Shown piece by piece: positions 38,006-46,594 of a DNA stretch of 64,000 nt (the first letter of the stretch is position 1; each line of letters opens with the position of its first letter). The stretch is from Planctomycetaceae bacterium (GTDB lineage: Bacteria; Planctomycetota; Planctomycetia; Planctomycetales; Planctomycetaceae), in NCBI GenBank assembly GCA_021732995.1, contig JAKFWA010000085.1:62001-126000 (forward strand). The letters are read 5' to 3'. The position numbers and the translations under genes are program-made. The notes beneath the pieces were generated by a model. It ran no database searches. It had not been told where the DNA came from and saw only the letters and a list, made by a program, of their open reading frames with translations.

Positions 38006-38254
38006 GTCCCGCAGTCGGCATCGTCCGCAGGTGGCAAGCAGCCTGAAGAGAAACCGAGCGACAAGTGTCTTCAGGCTGTTCCAAGTGGTGTGAGTGCGAC
38101 TCATGAATAGACGCCAAGTAATCCCCTGTAGGGTGGGACCAGCGATAGCGCCGGCCCACCATTCCGCGCTGATCGTGGTGGGCCGGCGCTGCGCTGGTCC
38201 CACCCTACAATTTCACCATGCCGACGAATTGGCTCACCTTGATCGGAGGCTTAG
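38006..38254 (+). repeat. EF-hand-tail/hairpin unit, copy 3
   Basis: This 249-bp copy has a full-length hairpin and an orphan tail resembling the lipoprotein gene more than the kinase gene: it shares GCATCGTCCGCAGG and the AATCCCCTGT spacer with copy 4. It ends about 140 bp before the second ECF sigma gene. Confidence 0.85.
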
Positions 38255-38392
38255 TGAGTATCTGTAACCGCAAGAAACCACCGACAACGCTGCAACGACT
38301 CTGCTCAACTGGCCTCAAAGATTCCTGGGAACCTTTTGACGTTTGAGTTGTATTACTTCCGTTGGCCGAAAAGTTCTGACTGGCGAGACCGG

Positions 38393-38977
38393 ATGGATGC
38401 GGAACGGATACTGATTGAGCGGGTTCTGGCCGGGGACGTGGAGTCGTTTCGGGAGTTGGTCGAGCAGCATCAGCGGCGGGTGTTTCTGTTTGTCCGAAAC
38501 ATGGTGCGGCTCGCGCCGGATGCGGAAGACATCGTGCAAGAGGTATTTGTCGCGGCGTTTCGGAAGTTGAACTCGTTCGATGCCGGGCGGTCGCAGTTCT
38601 CGACGTGGTTGCTGACGATCGCGCGGAACCGATGTCTGAATCATCTCAAGCGGTCGTCCGCAACGACGATGCTTGGTTCTGAGTTCGACGTCGAGGCCCG
38701 GACAGCTCAGCCGGTGGACGCGGTGTTGAGCCGCGAGATGCACGCTCGGCTGGATGCGGCGTTGGACCTGCTGCCGCTCGAGCAGCGCACGGCGTTCGTA
38801 CTGGCGGAGATTCAAGGGTTGCCGTATGCCGAAATCGCGCTCATCGAAACAGTCGAATTGGGAACGATCAAGTCCCGCGTCAGCCGAGCCAAACAGCGCT
38901 TGCGCGAAGTGCTGAGTGACCTCAATCCCGCCGGCCCCAACGAACTCAATCCATCAACTCATCTGGAAAGACCATGA
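38393..38977 (+). CDS. ECF-type RNA polymerase sigma factor
   Basis: This encodes 194 residues from the ATG at 38393. A TTG at 38336 would add 19 residues that do not match the family. Region 2 is clear (FRELVEQHQRRVFLFVRNM, DAEDIVQEVFVAAFRKL, STWLLTIARNRCLNHLKR), and region 4 contains LLPLEQRTAFVLAEIQGLPYAEIA and GTIKSRVSRAKQRLRE. This is an RpoE-like ECF factor. Its stop overlaps the next start (ATGA at 38974-38977), and the operon continues with a small membrane protein and signal peptidase I. This suggests envelope- or secretion-related control. Confidence 0.93.
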   Translation: MDAERILIERVLAGDVESFRELVEQHQRRVFLFVRNMVRLAPDAEDIVQEVFVAAFRKLNSFDAGRSQFSTWLLTIARNRCLNHLKRSSATTMLGSEFDVEARTAQPVDAVLSREMHARLDAALDLLPLEQRTAFVLAEIQGLPYAEIALIETVELGTIKSRVSRAKQRLREVLSDLNPAGPNELNPSTHLERP

Positions 38978-39279
38978 ATTCTGACGACGAGTATCAAGCG
39001 TGGCTCGACGCGCGGCGCGGCGAATCGCCGCCGACTGAGTTGACCGATCGGGTCATGTCGGCAGTGCAAGAGTCGGCTCGCCAGGCAACGGGCTCGTCGC
39101 ACGTTGAGTCCGCGCGGAAGACGGCCTGGCAGCGAGCGGTTCCCTATTTGGTTTGCTCGGCAGCGGCGCTGGTGCTCGCGGTGCGGCTCTACAGCATCGT
39201 GAGCGTGTTTGTGGTCGCGTCTCCGGATGCTGAGATGGCCATGATCGAGCCGGTTGAGGAGATTTCCGATGAGCGCTGA
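38974..39279 (+). CDS. Small single-pass membrane protein, probable anti-sigma factor
   Basis: This encodes 101 residues. A charged cytoplasmic part (residues 1-54) is followed by one TM helix (about 56-80, VPYLVCSAAALVLAVRLYSIV) and a short acidic outer tail. No zinc motif and no recognised family. Position is the main clue: it overlaps the ECF sigma gene by 4 bp and the signal peptidase gene by 11 bp, the usual place of a membrane anti-sigma factor. It could equally be an assembly partner for the signal peptidase. Confidence 0.7.
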   Translation: MNSDDEYQAWLDARRGESPPTELTDRVMSAVQESARQATGSSHVESARKTAWQRAVPYLVCSAAALVLAVRLYSIVSVFVVASPDAEMAMIEPVEEISDER

Positions 39280-40102
39280 ATCGTCTCGAACCCGCATTCC
39301 CTGGTTGGCGATGTCGCTGACGATGTGCTGTCCGGGGCTGGGACAGCTTTACTGCGGACGGGCGGCGCGCGGACTGATCCTCTTCGGCTCGTTCGCGTTG
39401 TTTGGCCCGCTTGTGGTCGGCATGTCGTTTTTCGCGACGTCGACCGCATCGCTGTTCCTGTTTGGCGGCTGCCTGCTGATCTACCTGGGAGCGGCGGTCT
39501 GGGCCGCGGTCGATGCCAGACACATCGCGCAGACTCTGAGCGGCCAGGACTACACGTTGCGGGACTACAACCATCTCGCGGTCTATGTGTTGTTGTTGCT
39601 GACGAGCGTCCCCTACAGCATTGGGCTGGCGTTTTTCCTGCGAGCCAACGTGACGGAAGCGTTCCTCATTCCCTCGTCGAGCATGTCTCCGACGCTGGTT
39701 CCCGGCGATCGCATTCTGACGAACAAGCTCAACATCTCGACACATACGTTTCATCGCGGCGAGGTCATCGTCTTTCGCAATCCAGAGAACCGTCACCAAA
39801 ACTTCGTCAAACGGATCGTGGGGCTACCAGGCGACTCGGTGGAGATCAAGGAGGGAGAGTTGCTCATTAACGGCGAGCCCCAGCAGCAAGGCTCCGATGC
39901 CGACAACGGCGCACGGGGAAAGCCGTTGACTCTCTCGGCGCAGACGGTTCCGGCCGGCTCGTATTTCGTACTCGGGGACAACCGCAACCTGTCCCACGAC
40001 AGCCGCACCTTCGGATTCTTGTCACACGGCGAAATCACGGGTGTTGTGACATACCTTTATTGGCCCGCCAACTCGTGGTCGAGATTCGGGGCAGTGAAGT
40101 AA
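39269..40102 (+). CDS. lepB: Signal peptidase I with multi-TM N-terminal extension
   Basis: This encodes 277 residues from the ATG at 39269, with GAGGAG 7 nt upstream. The catalytic dyad is Ser138 (IPSSSMSPTL) and Lys181 (FVKRIVGLPGD). The later boxes include GDNRNLSHDSRTFG with its conserved GDN and SRxFG. It cleaves signal peptides at the outer face of the cytoplasmic membrane. The first 125 residues hold three to four hydrophobic segments (PGLGQLYCGRAARGLILFG and following), more than a standard LepB. Being in an ECF sigma operon makes it probably an accessory, condition-specific enzyme and not the housekeeping one. Confidence 0.92.
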   Translation: MSAESSRTRIPWLAMSLTMCCPGLGQLYCGRAARGLILFGSFALFGPLVVGMSFFATSTASLFLFGGCLLIYLGAAVWAAVDARHIAQTLSGQDYTLRDYNHLAVYVLLLLTSVPYSIGLAFFLRANVTEAFLIPSSSMSPTLVPGDRILTNKLNISTHTFHRGEVIVFRNPENRHQNFVKRIVGLPGDSVEIKEGELLINGEPQQQGSDADNGARGKPLTLSAQTVPAGSYFVLGDNRNLSHDSRTFGFLSHGEITGVVTYLYWPANSWSRFGAVK

Positions 40103-40156
40103 ACCGAACCATAACACGAGTCACTGCCCAATAGACTGCAGGAGTTACCCCTTATT

Positions 40157-40642
40157 ATGAAGATAATAATATTACTTGGCGCCATCGTCGTGCCCTGTTG
40201 TCTGGCCGGCGTCGCCGGTTGTCATTCGCGGTCGCAAAGCGAGAGTCCTCCTGCATCACAACAATCTGGCGACGCCGTTGAAACGTCTTCGCCTGCGGAT
40301 TCCGCCCTCAAGGTCACCAATACAGCTTCGACTGTCGACACTCTGCCTGAAGCGCAGGAAACCGCGAAAGCCAAGCCCGACAATCCGCGCGTCGGCAAGT
40401 TTGCGGAACTCGACACTGACCAGGACGGCCAGTTGACCTTGGCCGAGTTCGGCCGCGATCGAAAAGACAAAGAAGCCAGGAAGTGGTTTGAGCGTCGCGA
40501 TGCGGACCGCGATGGCTTTCTCAGCTTGGGGGAGTTTGTCCCGCAGTCGGCATCGTCCGCAGGTGGCAAGCAGCCTGAAGAGAAACCGAGCGACAAGAGT
40601 CTTCAGGCTGTCCCAAGTGGTGTGAATGCGACTCATGAATAG
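40157..40642 (+). CDS. EF-hand lipoprotein
   Basis: This encodes 161 residues. A lipoprotein signal ends at GVAGC (Cys22), followed by a Ser/Thr/Ala-rich linker. Two EF-hand loops follow, DTDQDGQLTLAE (about residue 86) and DADRDGFLSLGE (about 116), with the standard D-x-D-x-D-G spacing for calcium. The last 85 or so residues match the C-terminus of the kinase at 36149, and the final 23 are identical (both end SGVNATHE). AGGAG lies about 12 nt before the ATG. Probably a calcium-binding envelope lipoprotein. It may belong to the sigma/signal-peptidase operon, 54 bp upstream. The gene end is repeat copy 4. Confidence 0.85.
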   Translation: MKIIILLGAIVVPCCLAGVAGCHSRSQSESPPASQQSGDAVETSSPADSALKVTNTASTVDTLPEAQETAKAKPDNPRVGKFAELDTDQDGQLTLAEFGRDRKDKEARKWFERRDADRDGFLSLGEFVPQSASSAGGKQPEEKPSDKSLQAVPSGVNATHE

Positions 40643-40786
40643 ACGCCAAGTAATCCCCTGTAGGGTGGGACCAGCGATAACGCCGGCCCACCATTCCGCG
40701 CTGATCGTGGTGGGCCGGCGCTGCGCTGGTCCCACCCTACAATTTCACCATGCCGACGAATTGGCTCACCTTGAACGGACGCTTAG
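40538..40786 (+). repeat. EF-hand-tail/hairpin unit, copy 4
   Basis: This 249-bp unit covers the last 35 codons of the EF-hand lipoprotein gene and a full hairpin around 40661-40741. It ends in a CGCTTAG variant that runs into the DUF1559 gene start. Nearly identical to copy 3. Confidence 0.88.
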
Positions 40787-41714
40787 GCCGCTGCGATCAC
40801 GGGCGGGGATGACGTTGATCGAGTTGCTGGTCGTAATCGCGATCATTGCCATCTTGATGGCCCTTTTGATTCCCGCCGTTCAGATGGCGCGCGAGTCAGC
40901 TCGGCGGACCGAGTGTCGGAACCATCTCAAGCAGATCGGTCTGGCATTAGAGAACTATCACGCGACGAACCGCATTTATCCCCCGGCATCTATTCGGGAA
41001 CCGGCCTTCTTGAACAACGGACGGGATGAGCCGCGGAGTGTCTGGACGATTTCGATCTTGCCATTTCTGGATGCGTCTGCGCTGTACGAATCGTATCTCC
41101 CCACGGTGAGCACCGAAGACTCAGCGAACAAACAACTGCGGGACGCCTCGGTGCCGGGATATCTGTGCCCGACCGACACTGGCTCTGAGATTCCCTTCGA
41201 GCCGAGGTTGGGGATTACCTATCGTCGCGGTAACTACGGAGCCAATTTCGGTGCAGCCAGTTGGGGGACGGACGACTGGCAACAGGTCAAGTACCGTGGC
41301 GTGATGGGCCAGAACGTGGCGGTTCGTCATGCCGACATCACGGACGGAGCCAGTCAGACCGTGCTGGTTGCCGAACTCAGGATTCAGTCCTCTCCGCGCG
41401 ACAATCGAGGCGTTTGGGCATTTCCGGCTGCGGGGTCGGCCAGCGTGGGACTCGACTGCGATTCGCTCTGTCGAGGCATCAATAGCGATTCGAGCTCCGA
41501 CTGGATCCCGTTCTGCGACCCATTGCCCAACGGGCTCAACTGTTCCTTCCAAAACGATGTCGACAGCAATGCCGGACCGCGCAGCCAACACGGGCACGGA
41601 GCGCATGTCTTGCATGGCGACGGATCGATTCGGTTCGTGAATGCGTCTGTCAGTCAGACCACGTTGAACGCGCTCTTCACCAGCCAGAATCAAGATGTGG
41701 CGGGCGAATGGTGA
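40761..41714 (+). CDS. DUF1559 prepilin-like (type IV pilin/pseudopilin) protein
   Basis: This encodes 317 residues if started at the TTG at 40761; the true start is uncertain because repeat copy 4 runs into the 5' end. The class III leader is clear: basic RPLRSRAG then MTLIELLVVIAIIAILMALLIPAV, cleaved after Gly and N-methylated in this family. DUF1559 follows (SARRTECRNHLKQIGLALENYHA near the start; SQHGHGAHVLHGDGSIRFV, the H-x9-DG signature, near the end). These proteins are extremely numerous in planctomycetes and thought to form surface or periplasmic pseudopili. An internal ATG at 40809 would remove the leader Gly and is less likely. Confidence 0.88.
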   Translation: MAHLERTLRPLRSRAGMTLIELLVVIAIIAILMALLIPAVQMARESARRTECRNHLKQIGLALENYHATNRIYPPASIREPAFLNNGRDEPRSVWTISILPFLDASALYESYLPTVSTEDSANKQLRDASVPGYLCPTDTGSEIPFEPRLGITYRRGNYGANFGAASWGTDDWQQVKYRGVMGQNVAVRHADITDGASQTVLVAELRIQSSPRDNRGVWAFPAAGSASVGLDCDSLCRGINSDSSSDWIPFCDPLPNGLNCSFQNDVDSNAGPRSQHGHGAHVLHGDGSIRFVNASVSQTTLNALFTSQNQDVAGEW

Positions 41715-41791
41715 TGCCCGTGGCTTAGAGGGCGGCAAACAACTGAAACAGGAACCAGAGCAAGCAACACTCGGTAAACGAGGTCTTGGAA

Positions 41792-41896
41792 GGGAGGGCG
41801 AGGCTCCCGCCGAGCCGACTCGTAAAAGAGCGGCGACGGTCAATCGCAGCGATGGCACGGTTCAAGACTTCGGCTCGGCAGGAGCCTCGCCCTCCC
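41792..41896. repeat. 25-bp inverted repeat between DUF1559 and WD40 genes
   Basis: The arms at 41792-41816 and 41872-41896 pair with one mismatch (core GGGAGGGCGAGGCTCCC and complement) around a 55-nt loop. It lies 77 bp after the DUF1559 stop and 61 bp before the next start, so it may separate two transcripts. Confidence 0.72.
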
Positions 41897-41957
41897 GAAC
41901 TGCGCCGTTGTTTCGGAACTACGTCCTGACGGTACTTGCGTCCGATACGAGAACAAT

Positions 41958-43292
41958 ATGAGCAACTGGATGTGGCGCAGCTTTGGGCAAGAGTTCGGAC
42001 CGGTCGAGATATCCGCACTGGGCGAACTGGTCGTGAGCGGCACAATTGGTCCCGACGACGAGGTCAGCCAGGCTGGTTCGAAGAAGTGGCAGCGAGTGGC
42101 CACGGTGCCGGAACTGCAGAGGTTCTTGACCTCGAACCCGAGCAGTGCGCCCGCGGCCACGAAGAAGTTACCCGCGGCGACTGCGGCGGCTCTCGTCAAA
42201 CCAGTTTCCGGTCCTCCTGAATCGAAGCCGCTCACAGCCGCAGCGCCCGCTGTGCCTCAGCCAGCAGCAACGCCTAAGCCGGCGCAGCCCACCGTTCGCC
42301 CGTATGTCTATCGCCCGACCAACTCCTCGCACACCACCACATACGCAGTGGTAGGAATTGTCTTGGCCTGCGTTCTGGGGGTCGTCGGGGTTTGGTACTA
42401 CTTCACGCGTCCCCTCGTCATTCCGCTCATCTGGCATAAGAGGCCGATCGACTGCATCGCCATCAGCCCGGACGGTCGCTGGATCGCCACGGGCGGCGAC
42501 GACAACGCTCTGTGCCTCTGGTCGGTCAGGGATGGGACACTCCGTCGCACCATCCAGGGACACCAAGGACACATCATGGCGGTCAACTTCAGTCCGGACA
42601 GCCAGCGAGTCATCACGGGAGCTCAAGACAACACAGCCAAGGTGTGGGATGTCGAACAGGGAGTGGAAGTCTTCACTCTGCATGGACACAACAAGCGTGT
42701 TGACGGAGCTGCCTTCAGTCCCGACGGCACGTTGATCGCCACCGGAGCCTGGGACCATTCGGTGAGAATCTGGAATGCCTCCACCGGCAAGCAAGTGCGC
42801 GAGCTCAAGACCCAACTGGTGAATTGCCTCTGCTTCAGCCCCGACAACATGACCATCGCCACCTGCAGCTGGGATTGGACCGTTCGCACCTACGACGTAG
42901 CGACCGGCAAGCAGACACGCGTGTTCGTCGGGCATGGAAGTGGCATCCACTCCGTCGCCTTCCGTTCCGATGGCCAGCAACTGGTCTCCGCCAGCGAAGA
43001 TGGGACCATCCGCATCTGGAACGTCGAAACCGGTAAGCAAGTCCTCAAGCTCGAAGGCCACAAGGGGGCAGTCTACGACGCACTCTTCACCCCGGATGGC
43101 AAGCGAGTCGTCTCGGCCGGCAAGGATCAGACGATCAAAGTCTGGAATCTGGAAATTGCCCTGGAGAGCCAGACCCTCACCAAACACCCCGGCGACGTGC
43201 GTTGTGTCGCCTGCACCCCAGATGGCCGCACCATCGCCTCGGGCGGTGCCGAAGCTACCTCGCTGCTATGGAAAAGATATTTGCCGAGATGA
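41958..43292 (+). CDS. GYF_2 - TM - WD40 repeat protein
   Basis: This encodes 444 residues. An N-terminal GYF_2 (DUF4339) domain (about 1-58: WMWRSFGQEFGPVEISALGELVVSGTIGPDD... and SKKWQRV) is followed by a Pro/Ala-rich linker. A TM helix (about 129-149) precedes a beta-propeller of about seven WD40 blades from residue 158, each with the S.D...ATGS.D...R.WD pattern and GH dipeptides. GYF_2-TM-WD40 proteins occur in planctomycetes and probably act as protein-interaction scaffolds; the cytosolic GYF_2 part may read proline-rich peptides. The gene is complete with no kinase domain attached. The 295 bp after it hold no gene. Confidence 0.92.
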   Translation: MSNWMWRSFGQEFGPVEISALGELVVSGTIGPDDEVSQAGSKKWQRVATVPELQRFLTSNPSSAPAATKKLPAATAAALVKPVSGPPESKPLTAAAPAVPQPAATPKPAQPTVRPYVYRPTNSSHTTTYAVVGIVLACVLGVVGVWYYFTRPLVIPLIWHKRPIDCIAISPDGRWIATGGDDNALCLWSVRDGTLRRTIQGHQGHIMAVNFSPDSQRVITGAQDNTAKVWDVEQGVEVFTLHGHNKRVDGAAFSPDGTLIATGAWDHSVRIWNASTGKQVRELKTQLVNCLCFSPDNMTIATCSWDWTVRTYDVATGKQTRVFVGHGSGIHSVAFRSDGQQLVSASEDGTIRIWNVETGKQVLKLEGHKGAVYDALFTPDGKRVVSAGKDQTIKVWNLEIALESQTLTKHPGDVRCVACTPDGRTIASGGAEATSLLWKRYLPR

Positions 43293-43587
43293 GATCGTTG
43301 AGATTGGATTCGCTGATCTACTGCCTCAGGAAAAACTCAACGCCAACGCATCTCCGATGCCACCCTCAGTTTGCTACGGGTATAAATCGCTCGTTTCTGC
43401 AAAGCGTCAACCAGCCCTAGATTACACACATAATAATCGCACGTCATTTGCGTTTGGAAACGTAACGTACCACACAGAAGGATCGAGCATAGTGCGAGCC
43501 CGTTCTGTTCCTTGGCGAGCGTCCACACGACTTAGCCAAGGTCAAGCTCCGCCGCATTCCGGCGCGACGCAGTCACAACCGATCGCG

Positions 43588-45415
43588 CTACACGTGGTCA
43601 ACCCAGTCAGCAGCGAACGTGAAGAGTTCGTCGATTTCTGACAGAGAATCGCTGATACGGTTAGTGCCAGAGCCACCAGCGACGGTGTCAACGTTGGTAT
43701 CCGCATTGATGATATCGTTGCCAGCGCCGCCGAGAGCGATGTCGTCACCCGAGCCACCGCGGAGCGAATCGTTTCCAACACCGCCAATCAGGGTGTCACG
43801 TCCGATACCGCCAACGAGCGGTATCGTTGCCCGTGAAGCCACTCAAACCGTCGTGACCATCACCTCCGTCGAGCGAATCGTTGCCCGCTTCGCCGAAGAG
43901 TTGGTCGTTGTCATCGCCGCCTCGTAGCACATCGTTGCCGATGCCGCCCTTCAAGGTGTCGTTGTGGGCATCACCAATCAGAGTGTCGTTGCCATCACCA
44001 CCGATGATGGAGTCGGCTCCGTCTCCGCCGCTTACCTCGTCGTTGTTGGCTCCGGCATCAATCGAGTCATTGCCCTGACCTCCGCTGATCGAATCGTTGC
44101 CGGACATGCCACGGATCGAGTCGTCGCCGTGGCCGCCATTCGCGAGGTCGTTGCCGCTGCCTGCGATCATGAAGTCATTCGCCGCACCGCCCATGAGGGT
44201 GTCGTTACCGATCGAACCAATCAGAATCGTCGGCTGCGAATAGTTCGACGCGTCAATGCTGCCACTCGTCAAACCTGCGATGCTCAACTTGAGCGTGGGC
44301 AGACCATCCAGATGATCGGTGGCAGAACTATGGATCATCCTGCCGACGACGGTGATCGTCGTGCCGGTCACTTCCACGACATCGGCGCTGACGTCGGATC
44401 GCAACACGTTGGAGCCAGCCCCACCGATCATGAGGTCGATGCCTGCGCCACCATTCAGGACATCGTCTCTATCACCACCATCCAGACGATCTGCTTGTGA
44501 ATTACCGTTGATGAAGTCGTTCCCCGCACCACCGGTTGCCAGGTCATCACCCGCTCCGGCGATGATGGTGTCGCTGCCATCCTCGCCGTGGAGTTGATCA
44601 TTGCCGTCATCGCCGTAGACCACGTCATTGCCGGTGCCACCGGATAGTGAGTCGTTACCCGTACCACCGACGAGTGTGTCTCCGCCGTCGTTTCCTGCGA
44701 CCAGATCGTTGTTGTTACCTGCGTCGATCGAGTCATTCCCCTGGCCGCCTTGAATGGTGTCGTGCCCAGCCAGACCGCGCATGATGTCGTTGCCAGCGCC
44801 GCCGTTGAGAATGTCGTCACCACTGCCAGCGACGATGAAGTCATTGGCGGTTCCCCCCGTCAACGTGTCGTTGCCGATCGAACCGATCAGGATGGTGGGA
44901 CCGGTGTAGATTGAGGCGTCGATGTTGCCGCCAAGGGTGCCGTCGATGGTCAACATCAGCGTGGGCAGGCCTTGCAGGTGATTGATGGCAGAGCCGATGA
45001 CCGCGTTCCGCAGAACGCTGAATTTGGCATCGACGACCTCCACAACGTCGCTGGTCAGATCGGACTTCAGGACGTTCGTGCCTGCTCCGCCGATCATCAC
45101 GTCAGCACCGGCGCCGCCGTTCAGTACATCGTCACCGTCAACGCCTTCAAGGCGGTCGGCTTGTGAATTGCCGTTGATGAAGTCATTGCCAGTGCCGCCC
45201 GTGGCTGTGTCCGCACCTGCTCCAGCGATAATACTGTCGCTGCCACCTTCGCCAAGCAGCAGGTCGTCACCATTGCCACCGTAGATGACGTCATTTTCGC
45301 CGCCACCCGTCAGAGTGTCGTTGCCATCACCGCCATCGAGTATCACCGCTCCCGCAAAGTTTGCGTCGAGACTCTGGACGATGACGCGATCATGCCCGGC
45401 ATTAGCGGCCGACGA
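43588..45415 (-). pseudogene. Broken RTX calcium-binding repeat gene (5'-truncated, frameshifted)
   Basis: Read on the minus strand, about 530 codons of GGxGxDxLxGG repeats begin abruptly at about 45415 where a transposase fragment starts. They run to a stop at 43796 because of a frameshift. One extra base near 43819 (inside the GNDT/LVGG junction) restores the frame, which then continues with perfect repeats to the true stop at 43588 and ends [11 protein letters not shown]. Two spacer modules (about 44230-44420 and 44890-45080, each with DVVEV ... GLPTLxLxI ... IDAS) interrupt the rolls. Without N-terminus, signal or promoter it is unlikely to be expressed as a functional protein. The frameshift could be a sequencing error, but the truncation could not. 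Confidence 0.85.
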
Positions 45416-45653
45416 CGTTGACGATTGCCACCTGACTCCGAAACAACGCATGGCTCGCAAACTGCGCACGAAGCGTGGCCGCGAGACGTACTCGAAACGG
45501 AAATGGATGGTCGAGCCGGTGTTCGGTCAGATCAAGGCGTGTCGCGGGTTTCGTCAGTTTCTACTTCGAGGACTTCAGCAAATGCAGGGTGAATGGTCGC
45601 TGCTCTGCCTGACCAACAACCTGCTCAAACTCTTCCGCGCCCAACCGGCCTAA
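45416..45653 (+). pseudogene. Transposase C-terminal fragment (IS1182-like DDE)
   Basis: About 78 codons match the end of IS1182/IS5-superfamily DDE transposases: TPKQRMARKLRTKRGRETY, then KRKWMVEPVFGQIKACRGF with the catalytic Glu, FLLRGLQQMQGEW, and LTNNLLKLF before TAA. Everything upstream is the antisense of the broken RTX gene, so only the 3' end of the IS remains. No inverted end could be identified. It shows that an IS-mediated rearrangement removed the RTX gene front. Confidence 0.82.
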
Positions 45654-45674
45654 CCCGAGGCCCGTTGGCCAATC

Positions 45675-46594
45675 TTGAGAACTTTGGAGCAGTACTCGGA
45701 CACACTCCTAGAGATCCTCGCGTCGCGCAATTCTGAGGCTGAACTCCAAACGGTTTCTAACATCCTCACGTCGCCGGATTGGGAATGGAGTCAGCCGGAG
45801 CATCTGGGAGCTGGCGTCAATTCGTCGGCTGCAGAGTCATCCCCGTCGCTGTCTGCAGACGGTAACCTAATGGCTTTCGTTTCCCGCCGCACGGGGCAGC
45901 CGCTGCCATATCTTGCCGAACGCAGTTCGATGGACGAACCCTTTCACCCCGCTGAGCCTGCAGCGATTGATCTGTCGTCTTGGCTGGCAGTGCGAGATGT
46001 TGCCATCAGCAGTGACGCCCTCACTCTCCTCATTGCGCTGGGGTCCACTCCGCAGACGTTGGATCTGCATCAATCAACGCGCCCCAACCCGCAAGCTTCG
46101 TGGTCCAAACCGGAACTCTTAGTAAATGTGAATTCGCCCAAGTCCGAATTCAGCCCCAAGCTCTCTACCGACGGCCTGCGGCTCGTGTTTCACTCCGATC
46201 GAGAGCAAGGCGTCGGCCTCTACGATCTCTGGGAAGCGCGGCGTAGTTCCGTCCCTGAAGTGTTCGGCGAACCTGTTCTGTTAACCCCGCCAGTCAGTTC
46301 CACGATTGCCGAAGAAAACCGATACTCACGTCAGATAACTTGGGCGTATTCTTCACTCGCGATTGGAATAATCCGCGTCTGTTGTTCTGCACTCGTGCAA
46401 CGAAAGACGCTCCATTCGACGAGCCACAGCCGGTCACAATTCCGGGCATAACCGGCGCGCACTATGCCCGCGCGCCCGCACTCACGGCAGATGGTCAGCA
46501 GATGATCTTTGGGTCGAACCTCCCTGGTGGTTTGGGTGCCAGCGATTTGTGGCTCACGCGCCGAGTTCGCCGAGCTCAAAGCACCAAGAACTAA
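45675..46594 (+). pseudogene. PD40 (WD40-like beta-propeller) gene, frameshifted and 5'-truncated
   Basis: Two consecutive frames together encode one propeller. Blades show the PD40 pattern: SPSLSADGNLMAFVS, SPKLSTDGLRLVFHSDRE and, after a frame change near 46335, APALTADGQQMIFGSNLPGG. The first frame runs out at 46451 in nonsense while the second continues to 46594. The frame opens only 21 bp after the transposase fragment with no signal peptide or RBS, so the N-terminal part, often a kinase or TM segment in planctomycetes, is missing. A single missing base near 46335 explains the shift. Confidence 0.75.

Noticed and set aside
37550-38254. Possible CRISPR array (regular direct repeats)
   Set aside because: The units are 208-249 bp, contiguous and derived from a coding tail plus hairpin; there are no short repeats with unique spacers.
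45285-45415. N-terminal part of a transposase reading frame
   Set aside because: This part is antisense to intact RTX repeats; only sequence after about 45415 matches transposases.
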